9,242 nucleotides of DNA from Ruminococcaceae bacterium UBA1772 (lineage in GTDB: Bacteria > Bacillota > Clostridia > Oscillospirales > Acutalibacteraceae): the NCBI GenBank assembly GCA_002314645.1, contig DCGS01000090.1, forward strand, positions 1 through 9,242, in the 5' to 3' direction. Position 1 is the stretch's first letter, and each line of letters starts with the position of its first letter. This document shows, one piece after another, positions 1-7,520 of this stretch. A model generated the notes under the pieces. It was given only the letters and a program-made list of their open reading frames with translations, made no database searches and was not told the origin of the DNA. The position numbers and the translations under genes were made by a program.

Positions 1-2618
1 TTAAACTTAACACCAATTTCATTACCAATACTCATCTTGTAAATTGCTTCAGCTGCGCCACCGTATGTTGGTGTGTATGCAGCAACGCATTTACCACTAC
101 CAATGAGTTCTGAAACCTTGGCATATACAGCCTTAAGACTTTCAATTTCTGGAACGCCAAACTCGTCATAGTTTGGTCTAATGAATGCTACTCTATGTCC
201 TTCAGCCTTGAAGTCGTTAGAGATTATTCTTGAAATCTTGTCTGTAGTAATTGCGAAAGATACAAGTGTTGGTGGTACGTCGAGCTTATCAAATGTACCA
301 CTCATTGAGTCCTTACCGCCAATTGCTGCACACTCAAGGTCAATCTGAGCCTTGAATGCACCAAGAAGTGCTGCAAGAGGTTTACCCCAACGTGTATCTG
401 TCTTACCAGGCTTTTCAAAGTATTCCTGGAATGTAAGGTAAACATCCTCGTATGTTGCACCTGTTGCAATAAGCTTTGAAACAGACTCAACAACGGCAAG
501 GTATGAACCATGGAACTGGTCTTTTTCTGTAATGAATGGGTTGTAGCCATAAGCCATGATTGAAGCTGTGTCTGTGTCTCCACTCTCAACAGATACCTTG
601 TTTACCATTGCCTGAATTGGAGTCTTCTGATATTTACCACCGAATGGCATGAGGACTGTGCCTGCGCCAATAGTGGAGTCAAAGCGCTCTGAAAGACCGC
701 GCTTTGAGCAAACGTTAAGGTCTTCTGCTAAGGCCTTCATGCCTGCTGTGAAGCTCTCTGGAGCAGCCTTTTCGTATGACTGCTGCTTCATAGTGTGAAC
801 ATTAATGTGCTTCTCAGCGCCGTTAGAATTGAGGAATTCACGAGAAATGTTAACTACTGTGTTGCCCTTCCATGTCATTGTAAGGTAAGGCTTTTCAGTA
901 ACAGTAGCAACAACAGTTGCCTCAAGGTTTTCCTTATTTGAAAGTTCAATGAACTTGTCTACGTCTTTAGCTTCAACAACAACTGCCATTCTTTCCTGAG
1001 ACTCAGAAATAGCAAGCTCTGTTCCATCAAGACCATCATACTTCTTTGGTACGTTGTCGAGTGAAATTTGAAGACCATCAGCAAGTTCACCAATGGCAAC
1101 AGAAACACCACCTGCACCAAAGTCGTTACAACGCTTAATGAGCTTTGAAGCTTCAGCGTTTCTGAAGAGTCTCTGGAGTTTACGCTCTTCTGGAGCATTA
1201 CCCTTCTGAACTTCAGCACCGCATGAGTCAAGTGACTCTACTGTGTGTGACTTTGAAGAACCTGTAGCACCGCCACAGCCGTCACGGCCTGTTCTACCAC
1301 CAAGGAGAATTACAATGTCTCCTGGAGCAGGTCTTTCACGTCTTACATTCTCTGCTGGAGCAGCAGCTACTACAGCACCAATTTCCATACGCTTTGCAGC
1401 ATAGCCGTCGTGGTAGATTTCATCAACAAGGCCTGTTGCAAGACCAATTTGGTTACCATATGATGAGTAACCATTTGCAGCTGTAGTTACAAGCTTACGC
1501 TGTGGAAGCTTTCCTTCCATAGTCTCTGAAAGAGGCTTTGTTGGGTCAGCAGCACCAGTAACACGCATTGCGCTGTATACATATGAACGGCCTGAAAGAG
1601 GGTCACGGATGGCACCACCAATACATGTTGCAGCACCACCGAATGGCTCAATTTCAGTTGGATGGTTATGTGTCTCATTCTTGAAGAGAAGAAGCCACTC
1701 CTCATCCTTTCCATCATGGTTAATTGTCATTTTAACTGTGCAAGCGTTGATTTCTTCAGACTCGTCAAGCTTGTCGAGTTTTCCGTTCTTCTTGAGAACC
1801 TTTGCAGCAAGAGTACCAATGTCCATAAGGTTAATTGGCTTTGTTCTGCCAAGCTCTTCACGCTTTGCAATATAGTCGTTGTATGCATCCTCAATGAACT
1901 GATCGTCAAATTTAACTGAATCAATTGTTGTAAGGAATGTTGTATGACGACAATGGTCAGACCAGTATGTGTCAATCATACGGATTTCTGTAATAGTTGG
2001 ATCTCTATCCTCTGACTTAAAGTATTCCTGACAGAACTTAATGTCATCAAGATCCATTGCAAGACCCTTTTCAGCCACAAAAGCCCCAAGGTCAGCCTCT
2101 GAGTAGCCAATGAAACCTGTAAGTGTTTCTACAGTTTCTGGAGCTTCTGTAGGCATATCAAGAGTTTCTGGCTTCTCAAATGAAGCAAGTCTTGCTTCTA
2201 CTGGGTTAATTACATACTTCTTAATTTCTGAGAATTCATCGTCAGAAACATTACCAGAAAGTACATAGATTTTTGCAGAGCGAACAAGTGGTCTTTCGCC
2301 CTTTGAAATGAGCTGAATACATTCAGCAGCAGAAGATGCACGCTGGTCGAACTGTCCTGGAAGGAATTCAACGGCAAAGCATTTTTCATTTGCTGGAATT
2401 TCGAACTCACTGCAAATATTATCAAGCTGAGGCTCAGAGAAAACCGTCTTTGAAGCATAGTCAAAGAGTTCCTTTGTAATACCCTCAACATCATATCTAT
2501 TGAGAACGCGAACATCAGTAACACTCTTTATACCAAGAAGGCCGTTGATGTCGTTTTTAAGAGCATTTGCCTCATGTGTAAGGCCGCTCTTCTTTTCAAC
2601 AAAAATTCTATAAACCAC
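1..2618 (-). CDS. purL: Phosphoribosylformylglycinamidine synthase, large single-chain PurL (3' end beyond window)
   Basis: Converts FGAR, ATP and glutamine to FGAM, the fourth step of cytosolic purine synthesis. The frame is open from a GTG at 2618 to the left edge (872 codons). It begins VVYRIFVEKKSGL, a PurS-like N-terminal region. The synthetase signature DTYWSDHCRHTTF lies near residues 217-229, then NETHNHPTEIEPFGG near 314-328, GGRTGRDGCGGATGSS near 436-452, FGAGGVSVAIGELADG at 500-515, and GGKDSMSG at 767-774 in the second synthetase half. Single-chain PurL proteins of this clostridial/streptococcal type are about 1,240 residues. The missing 370 or so should hold the end of the second half and the C-terminal class I glutaminase, which cannot be assessed here. 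The GTG start is forced: an in-frame TAA sits at 2622-2624 and a ribosome binding site is well placed. Lies 15 bases after purD. I saw no frameshift in the translated part. Confidence 0.96.
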   Translation of the reverse strand, partial: MVYRIFVEKKSGLTHEANALKNDINGLLGIKSVTDVRVLNRYDVEGITKELFDYASKTVFSEPQLDNICSEFEIPANEKCFAVEFLPGQFDQRASSAAECIQLISKGERPLVRSAKIYVLSGNVSDDEFSEIKKYVINPVEARLASFEKPETLDMPTEAPETVETLTGFIGYSEADLGAFVAEKGLAMDLDDIKFCQEYFKSEDRDPTITEIRMIDTYWSDHCRHTTFLTTIDSVKFDDQFIEDAYNDYIAKREELGRTKPINLMDIGTLAAKVLKKNGKLDKLDESEEINACTVKMTINHDGKDEEWLLLFKNETHNHPTEIEPFGGAATCIGGAIRDPLSGRSYVYSAMRVTGAADPTKPLSETMEGKLPQRKLVTTAANGYSSYGNQIGLATGLVDEIYHDGYAAKRMEIGAVVAAAPAENVRRERPAPGDIVILLGGRTGRDGCGGATGSSKSHTVESLDSCGAEVQKGNAPEERKLQRLFRNAEASKLIKRCNDFGAGGVSVAIGELADGLQISLDNVPKKYDGLDGTELAISESQERMAVVVEAKDVDKFIELSNKENLEATVVATVTEKPYLTMTWKGNTVVNISREFLNSNGAEKHINVHTMKQQSYEKAAPESFTAGMKALAEDLNVCSKRGLSERFDSTIGAGTVLMPFGGKYQKTPIQAMVNKVSVESGDTDTASIMAYGYNPFITEKDQFHGSYLAVVESVSKLIATGATYEDVYLTFQEYFEKPGKTDTRWGKPLAALLGAFKAQIDLECAAIGGKDSMSGTFDKLDVPPTLVSFAITTDKISRIISNDFKAEGHRVAFIRPNYDEFGVPEIESLKAVYAKVSELIGSGKCVAAYTPTYGGAAEAIYKMSIGNEIGVKF

Positions 2619-2626
2619 AGGTTAAT

Positions 2627-2631
2627 CCTCC
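2627..2631 (-). promoter_or_regulatory. Ribosome binding site for the GTG start of purL
   Basis: GGAGG on the minus strand, 8 bases before the GTG at 2618. It lies in the 15-base gap after the purD stop. The in-frame TAA at 2622-2624, between this site and the GTG, excludes any earlier start, so the site decides the start of purL. Confidence 0.85.
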
Positions 2632-2633
2632 AG

Positions 2634-3902
2634 TTAATTATTTTTAAGTGCTAAAAGAGCACGCTGTCCAATGTCGTTTCTATAGAATGCATTAGAGAAG
2701 TTAACAGTCTTTACTGCCTCATATGCATTTTCTATTGCAGCTTCAAGTGTTTCACCTGTTCTTGTTACACCAAGTACACGACCACCATTTGTAAGAAGCT
2801 TACCATCTTTAATAACTGCACCAGCAACAAAGATGTTTTTGCTGCCTTCTGGAAGAGTTATTTCAAAGCCCTTTTCATAGCTCTGTGGATAACCCTTTGA
2901 TGCCATTACAACACAGCATGCGTTTTCTTTCTTCCAATTAACTTCAACTTCACTTAAGTTGCCGTTTCTACAAGCCTTCATGATTGTAAGAAGGTCTGAA
3001 TCAAGAAGTGGAAGAACAACCTGTGTTTCAGGGTCGCCAAAACGACAGTTATATTCAATAACCTTTGGACCATCCTTTGTAATCATAAGTCCAAAGTAAA
3101 GGCAGCCCTTGAATGTTCTACCTTCAGCATTCATTGCATTCATTGTTGGAATGAAGATTTTTTCCATGCATTCCTTTGCAATGTCATCTGTGTAGTAAGG
3201 GTTTGGAGCTACTGTTCCCATACCGCCTGTGTTAAGTCCCTTGTCGCCATCAAGAGCACGCTTGTGGTCCTGGCTTGAAATCATAGGAACAACTACTTTA
3301 CCGTCTGTAAAGCTGAGTACAGAAACCTCTGGGCCCTCAAGGAATTCTTCAACAACAATTCTAGAACCGCTTTCTCCGAAAACCTTGTCCTCCATCATTG
3401 ACTTAACAGCGTCAATTGCTTGTTCTCTTGTTTCAGCAATAATTACGCCCTTACCAAGAGCAAGTCCATCAGCCTTAATAACTGTTGGAATTGGTGCAGT
3501 CTCAAGGTATTTGAGAGCTGAATCCTCATCCTCAAACACTTCGTACTGAGCTGTTGGAATACCATACTTCTTCATAAGGTTCTTAGAGAAAATCTTAGAG
3601 CCTTCAATAATTGCAGCGTCCTTATTTGGACCAAAGCATGGAACACCAATTGCCTCAAGTGCATCTACGCAACCAAGAACAAGTGGATCGTCTGGTGCTA
3701 CAACTGCAAAGTCAATATCATTCTGTTTTGCAAAGTCAACAATTCCTTCTATGTCCTTTGCACCTATGTCAACAAGTGTTGCATCCTTTGCCATACCGCC
3801 GTTACCAGGGCATGCAAAGATTTCAGTTACTTCCTTGTTTTCTTTGAGTTTAGAGATGATGGCATGTTCACGTCCGCCACCGCCTACAACGAGAATTTTC
3901 AT
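2634..3902 (-). CDS. purD: Phosphoribosylamine--glycine ligase (GAR synthetase)
   Basis: Joins glycine to phosphoribosylamine with ATP to give GAR, the second step of the pathway. The 422 residues match the usual monofunctional bacterial PurD length. The N-terminal domain opens with VVGGGGREHA (5-14) and has CPGNGGM (31-37) and APDDPLVLG (69-77). The ATP-grasp region carries VIKADGLALGKGV (141-153), EEFLEGPEVS (185-194), DGDKGLNTGGMG (218-229) and the signature RFGDPETQ (287-294), whose Glu292 lies in the metal/ATP site of the family. The C-terminal domain includes TNGGRVLGV (371-379). ATG start with GGAGGA at 3909-3914. It lies 18 bases after the AICAR transformylase gene and 15 before purL. 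The PDDPL motif replaces the PEXPL seen in many bacteria; I believe this is common in Clostridia but could not check. PurD is not fused to PurM or PurN, unlike the eukaryotic enzyme. Confidence 0.98.
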   Translation of the reverse strand: MKILVVGGGGREHAIISKLKENKEVTEIFACPGNGGMAKDATLVDIGAKDIEGIVDFAKQNDIDFAVVAPDDPLVLGCVDALEAIGVPCFGPNKDAAIIEGSKIFSKNLMKKYGIPTAQYEVFEDEDSALKYLETAPIPTVIKADGLALGKGVIIAETREQAIDAVKSMMEDKVFGESGSRIVVEEFLEGPEVSVLSFTDGKVVVPMISSQDHKRALDGDKGLNTGGMGTVAPNPYYTDDIAKECMEKIFIPTMNAMNAEGRTFKGCLYFGLMITKDGPKVIEYNCRFGDPETQVVLPLLDSDLLTIMKACRNGNLSEVEVNWKKENACCVVMASKGYPQSYEKGFEITLPEGSKNIFVAGAVIKDGKLLTNGGRVLGVTRTGETLEAAIENAYEAVKTVNFSNAFYRNDIGQRALLALKNN

Positions 3903-3920
3903 AGTATATCCTCCAAAAAA

Positions 3921-5105
3921 TTAGTGGTGGAAGAGTCTCATGCCTGTGAATGCCATAACCATACCAAGGTCATTACAAGCATCAATAACTACATCGTCAC
4001 GTACAGAGCCGCCTGGCTGTGCAACATATGTTACGCCGCTCTTTCTTGCTCTCTCAATGTTGTCTGAGAATGGGAAGAATGCGTCAGAACCAACTACTGT
4101 TCCTGAAAGAGATGAAAGGTAAGCCTTCTTCTCTTCTCTTGTGAATGGCTCTGGCTTCTCTGTGAAGAGTCTTTCCCAAGAACCATCAGCAAGTAAGTCC
4201 TCATAGTCATCAGAAAGATAAATGTCAATTGCATTGTCTCTGTCTGGACGGCCTACTGTGTCCTTGAAAGGAAGGTTTAATACCTTCTCTGTCTGACGAA
4301 GGTGCCAAAGGTCTGCCTTTGAACCTGCAAGTCTTGTGCAGTGAATTCTTGACTGCTGACCAGCGCCTACGCCAATTGCCTGTCCGTCCTCAGCAAAGCA
4401 TACTGAGTTAGACTGTGTGTACTTAAGAGTAATGAGAGCAATAATCATGTCTCTCTTTGCACTGTCAGGAAGTTCCTTGTTTTCTGTAACAATATTTGCA
4501 AGGAGTTCTTCGTTAATTGCAAACTCGTTTCTTCCCTGCTCGAAGCAAATGCCGTAAACCTGCTTTGTCTCCTGTGGTTCTGGCTTGTATGAAGGGTCAA
4601 TCTTAACAATGTTGTAGTTACCCTTCTTCTTTTTCTTGAGAATTTCAAGAGCTTCTGGAGCGTATGATGGAGCAATAATACCATCTGATACTTCACGAGA
4701 AATGATTTTTGCTGTAGTTACATCGCACTCGTCTGAAAGAGCAATCCAGTCACCGAAAGATGACATTCTGTCTGTACCACGAGCTCTTGCATATGCTGTA
4801 GCCATTGGAGACTCATCAAGTCCCTCAATGTCATCTACAAAGCAAGCCTTCTTAAGAGCGTCGCTCATTGGAGTACCAACTGCAGCAGATGTAGGACTTA
4901 CATGCTTGAATGAAGTTGCAGCAGGCATACCAAGTGTATCTTTAATTTCCTTAACAAGCTGCCATGAGTTAAAAGCGTCAAGGAAGTTGATGTAGCCAGG
5001 TCTACCATTGAGGATTTCAATTGGGAGTTCAAGGCCGTCTTTCATGTAAATTCTTGCTGGTTTTTGGTTTGGATTACAACCATATTTAAGTTCGAATTCG
5101 TTCAC
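3921..5105 (-). CDS. Stand-alone AICAR transformylase (PurH C-terminal domain only)
   Basis: Transfers the formyl group of 10-formyl-tetrahydrofolate to AICAR, giving FAICAR, the penultimate step to IMP. The 394 residues cover only the AICAR transformylase domain. The roughly 200-residue N-terminal IMP cyclohydrolase (MGS-like) domain of bifunctional PurH is absent. Recognisable blocks are LKYGCNPNQKPARIY (6-20), SFKHVSPTSAAVG (65-77) with the catalytic Lys67-His68 pair of the family, ARARGTDRMSSFGDWIALSD (106-125), the folate/AICAR region TQSNSVCFAEDGQAIGVGAG (230-249), and the end block DAFFPFSD (341-348), QPGGSVRD (363-370), FTGMRLFHH (386-394). It is not a broken purH: it has its own GTG start and ribosome binding site, ends in the conserved family C-terminus, and follows a separate cyclohydrolase gene by 2 bases. 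The close spacing suggests translational coupling. Databases often call such proteins PurH-like; I leave the symbol blank. Confidence 0.95.
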   Translation of the reverse strand: MNEFELKYGCNPNQKPARIYMKDGLELPIEILNGRPGYINFLDAFNSWQLVKEIKDTLGMPAATSFKHVSPTSAAVGTPMSDALKKACFVDDIEGLDESPMATAYARARGTDRMSSFGDWIALSDECDVTTAKIISREVSDGIIAPSYAPEALEILKKKKKGNYNIVKIDPSYKPEPQETKQVYGICFEQGRNEFAINEELLANIVTENKELPDSAKRDMIIALITLKYTQSNSVCFAEDGQAIGVGAGQQSRIHCTRLAGSKADLWHLRQTEKVLNLPFKDTVGRPDRDNAIDIYLSDDYEDLLADGSWERLFTEKPEPFTREEKKAYLSSLSGTVVGSDAFFPFSDNIERARKSGVTYVAQPGGSVRDDVVIDACNDLGMVMAFTGMRLFHH

Positions 5106-5107
5106 TT

Positions 5108-5833
5108 TTATACCCTCACATTCTTGTTAATTAATCTGTTTTCTGTTTCACCTGTTTTAAGGTCAATATATCTTACATAGAGAGAAATCTTGTTGTTTGC
5201 ATCGAGGTTGTTCCAAATGTCCTCATAGAACTCGTCAATGTCATCTGGAATTGTTACTCTTTCAGGTTCACCCTGGAATGTTGGAATTGGGTTGCCATCA
5301 CATACATATGTGTGGATGAAGTGGCCAAGGCCTGCAATTGGTTCATAGTCGAATGTATATCTATTACATACTGAACCTTCAGCGTCACCGCTCTTAAGAA
5401 TGCTCATCTTGTATGTAAAGTCACCATCTTCAACGTTTACAATACCTGAAATTCTTGGAGTAAGGTTTGGAGCGTCAGGTTCAAAAGCACGTGTCTTAAG
5501 TGCCTCTTCAAAGCTCTTTCCTTCCTGCATGAAGTCATAAATTGTAGATGTCTGGTCACCGTTTGTAACAATTGTTGAGTTTCCAGTTACCTTGATTGGA
5601 TAGTAGATGATGAGCGATGGATCCTCTACCTTGCTCTCATCTGCAGGATAAATAATTAAATCCTTTCCTTCCTCTTCAAAAACTCTGTTGCGGCTGTTTT
5701 CACTTCTTCCCATAATGAAGTAAGCAATTGCTGCTTTACTTTCATCCTGAGTCTTACCAATTACAATACCGCGGCCTACGTATTCATTTCCGTGAATGCG
5801 TGTGCCCATTGATTTAACCTCGTAGATATTCAT
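5108..5833 (-). CDS. PurO-type IMP cyclohydrolase
   Basis: Closes the ring of FAICAR to form IMP, the last step of de novo purine synthesis. The 241-residue protein resembles the PurO-like cyclohydrolase family, first described in archaea and unrelated in sequence to the PurH N-terminal domain. Visible family features are YVGRGIVIGKT (18-28), the Arg-rich block YFIMGRSENSRNR (38-50), TNGDQTSTIYD (90-100), and DAPNLTPRISG (120-130). It is longer than the archaeal proteins of about 200 residues. The extra tail from about residue 190 is acidic and then ends in a basic, Asn-rich stretch. ATG start with AGGAGAG at 5839-5845. Its position directly before the stand-alone transformylase, 2 bases apart, strongly supports this role: the two products together replace bifunctional PurH. 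The function is inferred from family resemblance and context. The symbol purO is used in archaea, so I do not assign it firmly. Confidence 0.9.
   Translation of the reverse strand: MNIYEVKSMGTRIHGNEYVGRGIVIGKTQDESKAAIAYFIMGRSENSRNRVFEEEGKDLIIYPADESKVEDPSLIIYYPIKVTGNSTIVTNGDQTSTIYDFMQEGKSFEEALKTRAFEPDAPNLTPRISGIVNVEDGDFTYKMSILKSGDAEGSVCNRYTFDYEPIAGLGHFIHTYVCDGNPIPTFQGEPERVTIPDDIDEFYEDIWNNLDANNKISLYVRYIDLKTGETENRLINKNVRV
5113..5117 (-). promoter_or_regulatory. Ribosome binding site for the AICAR transformylase GTG start
   Basis: GAGGG on the minus strand, 7 bases before the GTG at 5105. The site lies inside the last codons of the upstream IMP cyclohydrolase gene, whose TAA (5108-5110) falls between it and the GTG. 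This fits ribosomes reinitiating from one gene to the next and supports the GTG start. Confidence 0.8.
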
Positions 5834-5847
5834 GTTTTCTCTCCTAA

Positions 5848-6456
5848 TTATTCATTAATAATGTCATTACATACTTTTTCACATGCAGCTGGAAGAAGCT
5901 TCCACTCTGCCTCCTCCATAACTCTCTTCTGGAGAATTTCTGGAGTGTCACCGTCCTTAATTTCAACGGCCTTTTGGAAAATTATTTCACCGCCATCTGT
6001 CACTTCATTTACAAAGTGAACAGTTGCACCTGTTACTTTAACTCCGTATTTAAGTGCTTCTTCGTGTACCTTTAGACCATAGAATCCATCGCCACAGAAA
6101 GAAGGGATAAGGCTTGGGTGAACGTTGATAATTCTCTTTGGATACTTCTTTACAAAGTTCTCTGAAAGAACTGAAAGGAAGCCTGCAAGAACAATAACGT
6201 CAATGTCATACTCAGAAAGAACTGAGAGAATCTTCTCTTCAAAAGCCTCAGGTGAACCACATTCCTTTTTAAGAATTGTTACGCCGTCAACATTTGAATT
6301 CTTTGCTCTTTCAAGTGCATATGCGCCAGCCTTATTTGAAATAACAACTTTAATTTCACCGCTCTTAATTTCTCCGCGTGCCTGTGCATCTAAAAGTGCC
6401 TGAAGGTTTGTACCGCCACCTGAAACTAATACGGCTACATTTGCTTTACTTTTCAT
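5848..6456 (-). CDS. purN: Phosphoribosylglycinamide formyltransferase (10-formyl-THF dependent)
   Basis: Formylates GAR with 10-formyl-tetrahydrofolate to give FGAR, the third step. The 202 residues show the formyltransferase fold. The glycine-rich phosphate loop is VSGGGTNLQAL (11-21). VLAGFLSVLS (89-98) lies in the folate region, and the catalytic block is INVHPSLIPSF (110-120), with Asn111 and His113 matching the E. coli Asn106/His108 pair. ATVHFVNEVTDGG (144-156) carries Asp154, matching E. coli Asp144. The CGDGFYGLKVHEEAL stretch (121-135) is longer than the E. coli loop, as I recall for clostridial PurN. I chose the ATG at 6456 because GAGG lies 6 bases upstream. A TTG at 6468 in the same frame would add MRFN but has no ribosome binding site and overlaps the purM stop. 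The formate-dependent alternative PurT is not seen in this window. Confidence 0.97.
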   Translation of the reverse strand: MKSKANVAVLVSGGGTNLQALLDAQARGEIKSGEIKVVISNKAGAYALERAKNSNVDGVTILKKECGSPEAFEEKILSVLSEYDIDVIVLAGFLSVLSENFVKKYPKRIINVHPSLIPSFCGDGFYGLKVHEEALKYGVKVTGATVHFVNEVTDGGEIIFQKAVEIKDGDTPEILQKRVMEEAEWKLLPAACEKVCNDIINE

Positions 6457-6462
6457 ATTAAA

Positions 6463-6466
6463 CCTC
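6463..6466 (-). promoter_or_regulatory. Ribosome binding site for purN, overlapping the purM stop
   Basis: GAGG on the minus strand, 6 bases before the purN ATG at 6456. Its first two bases are the last two of the purM TGA stop (6465-6467), so termination and initiation share sequence. This favours the ATG at 6456 over the upstream TTG at 6468 and suggests coupled translation of purM and purN. Confidence 0.8.
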
Positions 6467-7505
6467 AATAAAGTTCAATTTTCTGATCTGCCTTAACAAT
6501 TTCACCAAGAACATAAGCGTCTTCGCCGTTTGCCTTGAGTACTTCAATAGCCTTGTCAGCGTCATCCTTCTTAACAACGACTGTCATACCAACACCCATG
6601 TTGTATGTGTTGAACATGTCGTGTTCACTTATGTTTCCACGCTCCTGTAAAAGTTTGAAGATTGGAAGAACGCGAACGTCATCCTTCTTAATTTTTGCAC
6701 AGAATCCGTCTGGAATTGAACGAGGAATGTTCTCATAGAATCCGCCACCAGTAATGTGAGAAACGGCTCTTACATCAACACTGTCAAAGAGTGCAAGCAT
6801 AGGCTTTACATAGATTTTTGTTGGTGTAAGGAGTGTTTCGCCAAGGCTCTTTCCACCGAGTTCTGCCATTGGTGACTTAATATCTGCATTCTCAATGTCG
6901 AATACCTTACGAACAAGTGAGAAACCATTTGAATGAACACCAGATGAAGGAAGAGCAATAATTACATCGCCCTCTTCCATGCGAGTGTTATCAAGAATCT
7001 TGTCTTTATCTACAACACCTACTGAGAAACCAGCAAGGTCGTATTCATCTATTGGATAGAAGCCTGGCATTTCAGCAGTTTCGCCACCTACAAGTGCAGC
7101 ACCTGACTGAACGCAGCCCTCTGCAACACCTGAAACAATGTCAGCAATCTTTTCTGGTACATTCTTTCCGCATGCAATGTAGTCGAGGAAAAGAAGTGGT
7201 TTTGCACCACAGCAGATGATATCGTTTACGCACATTGCTACACAGTCAATACCTACTGTGTCATGCTTGTCCATAAGGAAAGCAATTTTAAGCTTTGTAC
7301 CAACACCATCTGTACCACTTACAAGAACTGGCTTTGCAATGCCAGTCATATCCATTTCAAAGAGTCCCCCAAATCCACCGATTGCGCCGAGGGCACCGCT
7401 TGTGAGTGTCTTCTTAACGTGTTCCTTCATGAGCTCTACTGATTTATATCCTGCTGTAATATCTACACCAGCTGCAGCATAAGCTTCTGATTTTGAGTTT
7501 TCCAT
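6465..7505 (-). CDS. purM: Phosphoribosylformylglycinamidine cyclo-ligase (AIR synthetase)
   Basis: Uses ATP to close FGAM into the imidazole ring of AIR, the fifth step. The 346 residues are the normal length for bacterial PurM. Family motifs in order: YAAAGVDITAGYKSVELM near the N-terminus (9-26), the nucleotide-binding signature SGTDGVGTKLKIA (63-75), CVNDIICCGAKPLLFLDYIA (92-111), GGETAEMPGFY (140-150), SSGVHSNGFSLVRK (187-200), SHITGGGFYENIPRSIP (249-265) and FNTYNMGVGM (298-307). ATG start with a strong AAGGAGAG at 7511-7518. Gap of 15 bases after purF. The TGA stop overlaps the purN ribosome binding site, which suggests the two proteins are made in step. No sequence oddities were seen. 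Confidence 0.98.
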   Translation of the reverse strand: MENSKSEAYAAAGVDITAGYKSVELMKEHVKKTLTSGALGAIGGFGGLFEMDMTGIAKPVLVSGTDGVGTKLKIAFLMDKHDTVGIDCVAMCVNDIICCGAKPLLFLDYIACGKNVPEKIADIVSGVAEGCVQSGAALVGGETAEMPGFYPIDEYDLAGFSVGVVDKDKILDNTRMEEGDVIIALPSSGVHSNGFSLVRKVFDIENADIKSPMAELGGKSLGETLLTPTKIYVKPMLALFDSVDVRAVSHITGGGFYENIPRSIPDGFCAKIKKDDVRVLPIFKLLQERGNISEHDMFNTYNMGVGMTVVVKKDDADKAIEVLKANGEDAYVLGEIVKADQKIELY

Positions 7506-7520
7506 AATTTCTCTCCTTGA

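Noticed and set aside
959..1231. Minus-strand frames inside purL (also 302-589, 1487-1717, 1727-1975, 2210-2524) as separate small genes
   Set aside because: They are out of frame with the continuous PurL reading frame, which carries all the family motifs across the same bases.
1609..1919. Plus-strand reading frames of 60-120 codons, here and at other places opposite the genes
   Set aside because: They lie antisense to purL and the other strongly conserved genes, have no recognisable domains, and look like by-products of the codon use on the minus strand.
2619..2633. A frameshift or missing start in purL because no ATG is near the gene start
   Set aside because: A GTG at 2618 with GGAGG 8 bases upstream gives the expected N-terminus, and the in-frame TAA just before it excludes an earlier start.
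3921..5105. A truncated or pseudogene purH lacking its N-terminal domain
   Set aside because: It has its own ribosome binding site and GTG start, intact transformylase motifs to the family C-terminus, and a separate cyclohydrolase gene next to it supplying the missing activity.
5848..6468. Longer purN starting at TTG 6468
   Set aside because: No ribosome binding site precedes the TTG, and GAGG lies at the right distance before the ATG at 6456. The four extra residues precede the usual PurN N-terminus.
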